Assembly (NCBI RefSeq): GCF_040869045.1 | Contig: NC_090323.1 | Coordinates: 263,814,392-263,878,391, forward strand | DNA from: Eurosta solidaginis | Taxonomy: Eukaryota > Arthropoda > Insecta > Diptera > Tephritidae | Length of the DNA: 64,000 nt | Direction of reading: 5' to 3' | Part shown: positions 57,686-64,000 of the stretch, piece by piece | How the letters are laid out: every line of letters begins with the position of its first letter | How positions within the stretch are numbered: position 1 is the first letter of the stretch | Program-made: the position numbers and the translations under genes | Notes under the pieces: generated by a model | What the model was told of the DNA's origin: nothing | Seen by the model: only the letters and a program-made list of their open reading frames with translations | Databases searched by the model: none

Positions 57686-58206
57686 TGTGACCCGGCCTAT
57701 GAAAAGGTGGCTTATGACTCAAAAAAATTTCCACATATTTTTTCTGGTTTCGTCAGTTTTTGAGACGCTCTTTCACGTGGTGAAAACTAGAAAGTCCTAA
57801 CTTGCTTAGACGTGTTCTGGAGATGATATTTTCATGCACTTCCATTTGACCTTCAGTTTGAAACAATGCTTGTAGTTCGTCCTCGTAATTGATACCAACA
57901 TCATCGAAAGAATCATCATCATTCTCATCGTTTTCACAGAAATATGTTTGAAAACTCACACGATTTTTTTTCGGCCAGAAACTGGTTTGTGCCTTGCATT
58001 GAAAAAAACATCGCTCTTTATATACACACACGAACTTATCTCATTTATGCTCTTTTGCCTTTTTTGGTTGCCTTTTGGGCATGACTGTTCATAATACAAA
58101 AGAAAAACTATTAAGAAACTGAAGAAATGCATTGTTTATCTTTAACAGCTGTTTCCCGCAATTTATTTTTTGAGTCATAAGCCACCTTTTCATAGGCGGG
58201 GTAACA
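57686..58206 (-). mobile_element. Inverted-repeat element (family T), 521 bp, with small ORF
   Basis: It has the same about 40-bp ends as the 56,436 element (TGTGACCCGGCCTATGAAAA... and inverse, ending GCGGGGTAACA). Unlike the short copy it has a 370-bp interior with a 92-codon frame on the - strand. It is probably a longer relative from which the short copy derived by deletion. The superfamily is uncertain; GAAAAGGTGG in the TIR recalls P-type ends. Confidence 0.75.
57753..58031 (-). CDS. Unrecognised 92-residue acidic ORF in family T element
   Basis: The frame starts at 58031 and contains an acidic centre (CENDENDDDSFDDVG, residues about 32-46) followed by EDELQALFQTEGQMEVHENI and RTRLSKLGLSSFHHVKER. 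The composition is protein-like, unlike the surrounding AT noise, and it sits neatly between two TIRs. I do not recognise a family. It may be a transposase remnant or an accessory protein. Confidence 0.4.
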   Translation of the reverse strand: MCVYKERCFFQCKAQTSFWPKKNRVSFQTYFCENDENDDDSFDDVGINYEDELQALFQTEGQMEVHENIISRTRLSKLGLSSFHHVKERLKN

Positions 58207-58911
58207 TATATGTATATGTATTTAAATACTTAAAATATTATTTAGTATTATGCATTTCTTATGCGGTTTTTATAAAGCAATTTGAGCAGAAATTATAGCA
58301 AAGGTTTTCACTTTTAATCGGAGTTAAAACGAAATATACAAAATGTCCCAAGTAATTAACCTAAATTTATAAGGCCATATTATGTATATATGTTAATATA
58401 CTAATCAAAATGTTTGCTTTTATTTCAACGCAACGCAAGATCTTTTGATTGAGTTAAGCTTTTATTATTTCTTCGTTTTTTTTTAAAGAAATGATTGTTA
58501 GAAATAGCAGAATTTTCAAATACATAAAATAGACTAAAACTAAATTTAAGAGCATATATTCTTAAAAAAAAAACAATTGCGTTACACAGTTTTTAAGCGG
58601 TTAAGCCCGCTATTCACTTAAAAATAGTGAAGTATTTAGATTTTTGTTTATTTTGGGAAAAATTCACTAACTTATGTGCATTTTTATAAATAATATATTT
58701 GCAATTTTTTTTAGTTAAATAATAAATCAATGATGAAAATAGGAAATTTTTTTGTAGAAAGTATATTAAATACTTGATATTGTAAAAAAAAAAAACTAAT
58801 AAAAAAATGATGGCATACTATACATGTGTTAGTATTAGTTCCTACACAATATTGCAATAATCCATACAACCTAACTACCAATTTTCTTATTTTTTTCAGC
58901 CAATTTATAGG
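58207..58911. other. AT-rich intergenic DNA
   Basis: No gene or bounded repeat was found. Confidence 0.3.
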
Positions 58912-59261
58912 CAGAGCTGGGAAGTCAATTCAATTACAAATGCATTGGACATTACTCAGTACTTGTAATAAGTAGTGAGTTTGCTCAGTGCATAGGCGCC
59001 AAGTAGTTCAACTGTTTTTCAACACGATACACGAAAAAGTTGGGATTCAATTTCGAATTTACCCCCAATAATTTGGGAGCAATGTACTTGGATAGGTTGA
59101 TACGAACGCAACCAGACAGCGAATCAGTTAATGGAAATTAACGAAAATGGAAACACAAAATCAAACGATAGAGAAAGAAATAATGGAAGGAAATGTAAAA
59201 AAAAAATTGAGAGAAAAGAGGAAGAGGCAGTATAATTATAATAATGATGTGGATGGTGATA

Positions 59262-59400
59262 ACGTTGCTTGTTGTTGTTATTGTAGCAGTGAGGGACGCT
59301 ACAAATTAAATGGGGTTACACTGAAATTACAGCCATTGGTCGGGAAAAATCCCGAGTCGCTCCGGTACATAGAACCGGCTGCCTTGGGAAGTTGTGATAA
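59262..59400 (+). repeat. Family G dispersed repeat, second copy
   Basis: GTTGTTATTGTAGCAGTGAG, AAATTAAATGGGGTTACACT and AGAACCGGCTGCCTTGGGAA are the inverse of the block at 13,664-13,810. Confidence 0.6.
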
Positions 59401-59502
59401 CGTTGCTAATGGTAATCGTCACGGTTACGTAAAGAAAGAGGGAAAAGGAAGAATAAAGAAAGGAAGTATTAGAGAAGCAATAAAAATAGGTTTCAAATGT
59501 AA

Positions 59503-59610
59503 CCGGAATCAAAACCGAAACCGGAACCGTGGAACTTAAACCATAACTGACATCGGGGTCGAAAACGGAACCGAAGCCGGAGCCGGAATTAAAATCAAAA
59601 CCAGCACTGG
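59503..59610 (+). repeat. (ACCGGAA)-rich minisatellite
   Basis: AACCGGAATC, AAACCGAAACCGGAACCG, GGAACCGAAGCCGGAGCCGG: degenerate six-base units. A weaker, similar phrase occurs at 62,780-62,810. Confidence 0.6.
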
Positions 59611-59751
59611 AAACCTTTTTTATATTTGAGTTGTTTCTAAAAAATTAATCAAATAATCAATACATTTGCTGTTATGAATTTGCTTGATTACTCATTATAA
59701 ATACGTTTGCAATGTCATCACTACTAAAGTAATCATTACCACCCAGCTCTG

Positions 59752-60350
59752 ATTAAGTTTACATTATGTTTTCTCATATAAAACGACTTATAAACGAAAT
59801 ACTAGTAACCACCGCCTTGTGTAAATTTTTTAGTTTTTGTCTAATAACAATAACGAAAAATGCTATCGCGCAGAGGCAAACTCAAATTGTAAATAGAAAA
59901 AACTACTTAACAAGAAATACATATAAGAAATGTTAATGCATTCAAGTCGTCCAAGTTGAAGACAGTTTTAATGATCCAAAGAATTCTCAAATTTAAGAAA
60001 AAGCTATTTTTAAAAAGAGTATAAAACATAACTTGGTCTATTACTGCACTGCCGATATGCCATGTGTCAGTTGGAAAAATAAAAAAAAACTTGCATTTAA
60101 TTTACATTTTCAATCATTTTGATTGTTTGTTTATATAAATATGTATGTATAAGTGTTTCTGTGTATTTTTTAAGTGGTGCTATACATAGCAAAATTATAC
60201 AAGTATTTACATAAAGAATATATTTTAATTAAAAAAGGCTGAAATTACTGTTGTTTTAGTATGCTAAATTCATCATGTTCAGGAAAATCATATTCATATT
60301 AATGGATGTGGGGCGTGTGCTTTTCTTTAGCTGCTGTTATACGTGGTCGA
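59752..60350. other. Taf4 downstream region, probable 3' UTR
   Basis: The AT-rich sequence directly downstream of the Taf4 stop codon (reading on the - strand) probably contains the 3' UTR. No single poly(A) signal could be singled out with confidence. Confidence 0.35.
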
Positions 60351-60509
60351 TCACTTAAGATATGCCTTATATAACATTTCACTTCTACATGTTTCACGCT
60401 CCTGTTCCATGAAAAAGAGCATATCTCGTAGGTTTACACGTTTAATACGTGGACGTAATGGTACAGCTGGCGCATTTGATCCACCTAGTGCACCACCGGT
60501 ATTGGAGTT
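60351..60509 (-). CDS. Taf4: Taf4 last coding exon
   Basis: 52 codons plus stop (TGA, 60351-60353). The acceptor TTGTTTTTTACAG precedes AACTCCAAT. It encodes the highly conserved extreme C-terminus LRPRIKRVNLRDMLFFMEQE. Confidence 0.95.
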   Translation of the reverse strand, partial: NSNTGGALGGSNAPAVPLRPRIKRVNLRDMLFFMEQERETCRSEMLYKAYLK

Positions 60510-62492
60510 CTGTAAAAAACAAATTATTTTAGTTCTCATAACACTTAAGGGGAATTTTTAGTTTTTAAAATATCACAAAAATGAGACACGACAAGATTTC
60601 GATCGCAAAGCCACTTTAAGGTGCACCGTTTTTAATGCCATTTCAAAAATACATTACATTATTTTCAAATAACTTTTTTTTTAACCTAAACGCACCAAAT
60701 AAGAAATGGTCCGCAATCGCAATTCCACAATAGTGCAAAAACAACTTTTAATACATACCGCCCCAGCGCCTGTTGCATCGCCTTCAAGTTTGATTTTTTT
60801 TCGTGGTCCAATAGCCTGCAGCGCAGTCATATTAGCGTCGCGTTGTCGCAGTTCTTCCATTTCAGCACGTTGCATTTCTTTCGCCTGCAAACGACACAAT
60901 TTACAATTTGTTTTAATACAATAAATAAATAATAAAAAAAATTCCGTAATTACCCTCGCTTTCATTTTCGCTTGTTCTGGATCTTCAATTTTTGAGCGCG
61001 ATTTGGCAGCACGCAACAACATTTCACGTTCCATTTCTTCATGACGTTTCTGTTCAGCTTTATCCAATTCTTCGAGAAATTTTATTTGGCCGCGTACATC
61101 TTTTGTGACTTCGTAACGCGGATCCAACTAAAAATATAAAAAATTTTATAAATATCAAAATGTTATAAAATAATCATTTAACATACCTTAATGACATCGA
61201 TTCGATGTTCTGCTATCACAGCCAATTTCTCGACAATATTCTTCAGACGCTCTTGACACGCATGGGATATTAATACCGCTACATCTTGTGGTGGTTCTTC
61301 CAAACCACGCTCCATCACCATCGCACGTATACGTGCTTGTAACGCTGGTAAATGCAAAAATACTTCATCCTTACAAGAACGTATTTGTGTACCGATATTT
61401 TCAGTGCAACCAAGTATACGCTGCGTTTCCTCCGCCAAATTAACACCACCCATAGCAGCAACATCGTTGATGTCATCATCACCATACAACGAAGACGACA
61501 TAGAAATAGAGGGCTGTTGATAGAATGAAGACATTGCCGCTGTTGCTGCCGTACCAGACGCATTCGTTTTCTCATCTTTTTCTTTATCCTGTGGCTCTTT
61601 CTTCTTTTTGCTTGACGCTTTACTTGCTGCAGAACCGCCAGATTTTGTTGCTGACTTGTTGGCTGTGGCAGTAGCTATAGGTGTGGCAGGGATTATCTTT
61701 TCTTGTTTTATGTGGCTAATATCTATTTTATTATCAAGAACTTTTAAGCTTTCACCACTTATACCAGCCAGTGCAGCATTGGTACTTAATTGACTGCTAC
61801 TACTATTCATTAAGGAGGGTGGCAGTTGTACGGTGGGTAATGAAGGAGTTGGCAGCGATGTCCCACTACCAGCGCTCGAATAAGACGCTACAGAGTTTAT
61901 GGTGGATAAAATTGTTGATACCGCACATAGTGATGGTGCTGATGAGGGTGGTAAACTATTAGAAATTGCTGTAAGAGAAGGCGGTTGATTTGTTGCGACA
62001 AGCGAGGGTACAGGCGATGAGATCGCTTTGATTTGAGTTTGTCCAACTTTGACGTGTGTAATACCCGGTGGTACATTTTTGGCTTTTGTGGTTCGTATTT
62101 GAACAGTAGCCGGTCGACTAATTTGAGTTACTGTTGGCGCACGTATATGTACAATATTCTAAGTAAGAAAAGAACTCACTGTGTAAACTCACTGTTTAAG
62201 ATTTTAAAAAGTGCTTGTGCTAGCTTACCGCTTGCGTTGGCGCAGTGGGAAGCTGCGCATTTATAGTTTGATGTATGGATGCTGGAATTGGTCCGCGTAT
62301 TTGAGTAGCATTAATTAGGCGTGGTCCATTGGTGGGACCCTGTATGCGTATGCCAGCCGGTTGTTTAGTGATTGTTGTGTGACCAATGGGACGTGGTCCG
62401 CCTGCTATGCCCGGTGAAATCATTCGCACTTGCGTTTGTCCGATGGTAGTCGTTTGGTTTTGACTTATAGGTCGTATTTGAGCTTGAATTTT
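60351..62492 (-). CDS. Taf4: Taf4, TFIID subunit 4, C-terminal 564 residues (5' part outside window)
   Basis: TFIID scaffold subunit in the nucleus; it pairs with Taf12 through a histone fold and helps Pol II initiation. Five exons, listed separately, join in phase 0: 62492-62229, 62158-61187, 61127-60954, 60884-60759, 60509-60351. The N-terminal 88+ residues are Gln/Thr/Pro-rich with RI-Q-type repeats. A Ser/Pro/Thr linker and a Lys-rich stretch (SSKKKKEPQDKEKDEKTN) follow. Then comes the TAF4 C-terminal domain: GDDDINDVAAMGGVNLAEET, RILGCTENIGTQIRSCKDEV, LDPRYEVTKDVRGQIKFLEE. A long charged helix follows, and the terminal RIKRVNLRDMLFFMEQERET...YKAYLK-stop. The upstream exons, including the TAFH domain, should lie beyond 64,000. 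Confidence 0.95.
60759..60884 (-). CDS. Taf4: Taf4 exon: charged helix
   Basis: 42 codons, AKEMQRAEMEELRQRDANMT to GDATGAGA, including the nuclear-signal-like PRKKIKLEG. The acceptor TCGTTTGCAG and donor GTATGT are both canonical. Confidence 0.95.
60954..61127 (-). CDS. Taf4: Taf4 exon: conserved C-terminal domain, second half
   Basis: 58 codons, LDPRYEVTKDVRGQIKFLEE to EDPEQAKMKAR. The acceptor TTATATTTTTAG and donor GTAATT are present. It is part of the conserved CCTD needed for Taf12 contact in the family. Confidence 0.95.
61187..62158 (-). CDS. Taf4: Taf4 exon: linker and histone-fold start
   Basis: 324 codons, starting NIVHIRAPTVTQISRPATVQ after the acceptor TTTTCTTACTTAG and ending EHRIDVIK before GTATGT. 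The frame is open through the whole exon, so translation does not begin at the internal ATG at 61810. It contains the Lys-rich region and the histone-fold segment NLAEETQRILGCTENIGTQI. Confidence 0.93.
62229..62492 (-). CDS. Taf4: Taf4 exon: Gln/Thr/Pro-rich region
   Basis: 88 codons, KIQAQIRPISQNQTTTIGQT to QLPTAPTQA, with the acceptor TTACCTTTCAG and donor GTAAGC. Low-complexity activator-interacting region typical of insect Taf4. Phase 0 on both sides. Confidence 0.9.
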
Positions 62493-62873
62493 CTGAAAGG
62501 TAAACAGTTTTTTCAGATACGTGCCGGAAGGGGAATTTCGCGGTGTATACAGAAATGGCCCTATTGATTAATTCAATTATAGTCATATTGAGTTGGTATG
62601 AGCGCAATCAGACACCAAATCATTTGACGAAATGAACGAAATTATGAAAACAAAATGGAAAAATAAATATTCCGGGTAGAAAAGGAGAAGGAAAAAGAAA
62701 GAGAAAAAAAAAACAATATAGTTATAATGACATGGTTTATGATAACATGCTTATGGGTTTCGTCTTTTCACGGAAGCTTCGAAAGCGGTACGAAACCGGA
62801 GAGGACATCGGGAGTCAAACTAAATCTAAATTATTTTGAATACATATAACTACTATAATTGATATTTTTCTTT
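62493..62873. other. Taf4 intron segment, nothing recognised
   Basis: Upstream intron of Taf4. There is a purine-rich stretch at about 62,680-62,715; no exon was found before the repeat at 62,874. Confidence 0.4.
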
Positions 62874-63624
62874 TTATACTCAGCTGAGCAGCGCTCACAG
62901 AGTATATTAATTTTGTTCGCATAACGGTAATCCGTAACGACATAAACTAATCGAGATAGATATAGACTTCTATATATCAAAATGATCTGGGCGAAAAAAG
63001 AAATTCATTTTGCCGTGTCCGTCCGTCCGTCCGTAAACACGATAACTTGGGTAAATTTTGAGGTATCTTAATGAAATTTGGTATGTAAGTTCCTGGGCAC
63101 TCATCTCAGATCGCTATTTAAAATGAACGAAATCGGACTATAACCACGCCCATCTTTCCGATATCGAAAATTTCGAAAAACCGAAAAAATGCGATAATTC
63201 ATTACCAAAGACAGATAAAGCGATGAAACTTGGTAGGTGGGTTGACCTTATGACGCAGAATAGAAAATTAGTAAAATTTTGGACAATGGGCGTGGCACGG
63301 CCCACTTTTAAAATAAGGTAATCTAAAAGTTGCAAGCTGTAATTTGGCAGCCCATGAAGATATCGTGATGAATTTGACAGGAAAGTTACTCCTGTTACTA
63401 TACGTGTGTAAAATAAAAATTTGTAAAATCGGATGACGAACACGCGCACTTAAAAAAAATTTTTAAAAGTCAAATTTTAACAAAAAATTGAATAACCTTG
63501 CAGTATATAAGTAAATTATGTCAACATTCAACTCCAGTGATGATATGGTGCAACAGAATACAAGACTAAAAGAAAATTTCAAAATGGGCGTGGCTCCGCC
63601 CTTTTTCATTTAATTTAATTTGTC
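62874..63624 (-). repeat. REP-A dispersed element, 3' part only
   Basis: On the - strand the copy ends at 62,874 with the REP-A terminus (GAGCGCTGCTCAGCTGAG-TATAA). It contains the (GGAC)n site and the GTGGGCGTGG / CCACGCCC body. It is cut at about 63,624 where a LINE begins. The internal tandem array is missing. Confidence 0.82.
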
Positions 63625-64000
63625 AGTAATCGTACGTGCGTGTCGTCGAGTGTAGACGTGTTTTCCTTTTCCTCCGTGCTATTTGGTGTCTTGCAATCCT
63701 TTTTTAAAAGTAATCTTTTGTATCAGATATGCTTTCGCAACAATCTATACTTTGTTCAGACTGTAATGGCCCTATCAATCATGATAGTGCTATAAAGTGC
63801 AAAATATGTGAAAGTTCTTATCATTATTCATGCGCAAAAATAAATATAAATAAAATTTCGCATATTCTAACTGAATATTTAACTATTGTTTTTGTTTGCA
63901 ATGATTGCCTGAGTGCTACAACTAACTTGATTGCTATGTTTTCTCTTTTAACTACAGAGATTAATACTCTTAAATGCCAGATGGCTGATCTACTTAGCAA
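63625..64000 (+). mobile_element. LINE 5' end, continuing past window
   Basis: A short presumed 5' UTR (about 63,625-63,728, starting AGTAATCGTACGTGCGTGTC) is followed by an open ORF1. The junction with REP-A is abrupt. The element is not visibly broken in the part seen. Confidence 0.65.
63729..64000 (+). CDS. LINE ORF1 with N-terminal PHD-type zinc finger (partial)
   Basis: ATG at 63729 opens a frame that stays open to the window end (90 complete codons). The residues fit a C4-H-C3 PHD finger: C9-x2-C12, C24-x2-C27, H32-x2-C35, C57-x2-C60. The following LSATTNLIAMFSLLTTEINT region, with regular hydrophobic spacing, looks like the start of a coiled coil. PHD plus coiled coil is a known ORF1 layout in some insect non-LTR retrotransposons. 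It is 3' truncated by the window. Confidence 0.7.
   Translation, partial: MLSQQSILCSDCNGPINHDSAIKCKICESSYHYSCAKININKISHILTEYLTIVFVCNDCLSATTNLIAMFSLLTTEINTLKCQMADLLS

Larger units (their letters stand above)
58912..59751. mobile_element. hAT-like MITE with CAGAGCTGGG ends, 840 bp
   Basis: CAGAGCTGGG at 58912 faces CCCAGCTCTG ending at 59751, and a weaker match continues inward (TTACTCA, ATTAC blocks). CAGAGCTGGG-type ends are common in hAT elements. No convincing 8-bp TSD is seen. The interior contains a family G repeat (59,262-59,400) and a CCGGAA-rich minisatellite (about 59,503-59,610). The 130-codon frame across it (59,147-59,539) is low-complexity and overlaps the repeat. Confidence 0.6.

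Noticed and set aside
57615..57800. Frame running across the left TIR of the family T element
   Set aside because: It crosses an element boundary and contains TIR sequence; chance.
59147..59539. 130-codon open frame on the + strand
   Set aside because: Low-complexity Lys/Arg/Asn-rich, spans the family G repeat and a minisatellite inside a MITE; not a plausible gene.

Overview
The window looks like a genomic segment of a higher dipteran, most likely a tephritid fruit fly. It is AT-rich, holds two fly-like intron-containing genes, and is full of insect transposable elements. Organism identity is inferred from gene similarity and repeat style, not proven.

Two host genes are supported, arranged tail to tail. 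On the + strand a seven-exon Golgi carbohydrate sulfotransferase runs from 10,803 to 43,708. Its exons join in frame to a 349-residue type II membrane protein with both PAPS-binding motifs. Intron 1 alone is 22.5 kb. On the - strand the 3' half of Taf4 (TFIID subunit 4) occupies 60,351-62,492 as five exons joining in frame to 564 residues. Its 5' exons lie beyond position 64,000. The two genes do not share a pathway; they are simply neighbours separated by about 16.6 kb of repeat-rich DNA.

Nearly everything else is mobile or repetitive DNA. From left to right: a copy of a large repeat family (REP-A) at the left edge; an 8-bp-TSD DNA element with another nested inside it (1.7-3.1 kb); a REP-A copy (3.5-5.7 kb); LINE debris; an internally deleted hAT element with TIRs, TSD and a 156-codon ORF (7.9-8.9 kb); sulfotransferase exon 1 (10.8 kb). 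Intron 1 then contains a 3.5-kb REP-A copy with a 16-unit internal satellite (15.1-18.6 kb), a related REP-B copy, LINE fragments, a tRNA-derived SINE, inverted-repeat elements, a hammerhead-like motif, an ATCGAT minisatellite, a 225-bp MITE, a decayed LINE reverse transcriptase and a perfect 79-bp-arm palindrome. Exons 2-7 (33.5-43.7 kb) are interleaved with a REP-A copy, a solo LTR with TSD, a SINE with a 12-bp TSD, a 120-bp tandem repeat and a foldback element.

The intergenic stretch (43.7-60.3 kb) holds another foldback, two copies of a 410-bp MITE, a P-element-like MITE with a perfect 8-bp TSD, the second 225-bp MITE copy, a full REP-B, a jockey-type LINE fragment, two elements sharing a 40-bp TIR, and a hAT-like MITE. 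At the right edge, beyond Taf4, are a truncated REP-A copy and the 5' end of a LINE whose ORF1 starts with a PHD-type zinc finger.

No bacterial-type system, CRISPR array, rRNA or canonical tRNA gene was seen. The most notable observations are the P-like MITE, the variable-copy satellite carried inside a dispersed element, the perfect palindrome, and the related MITE lineages. REP-A, REP-B and family letters are names used only here.
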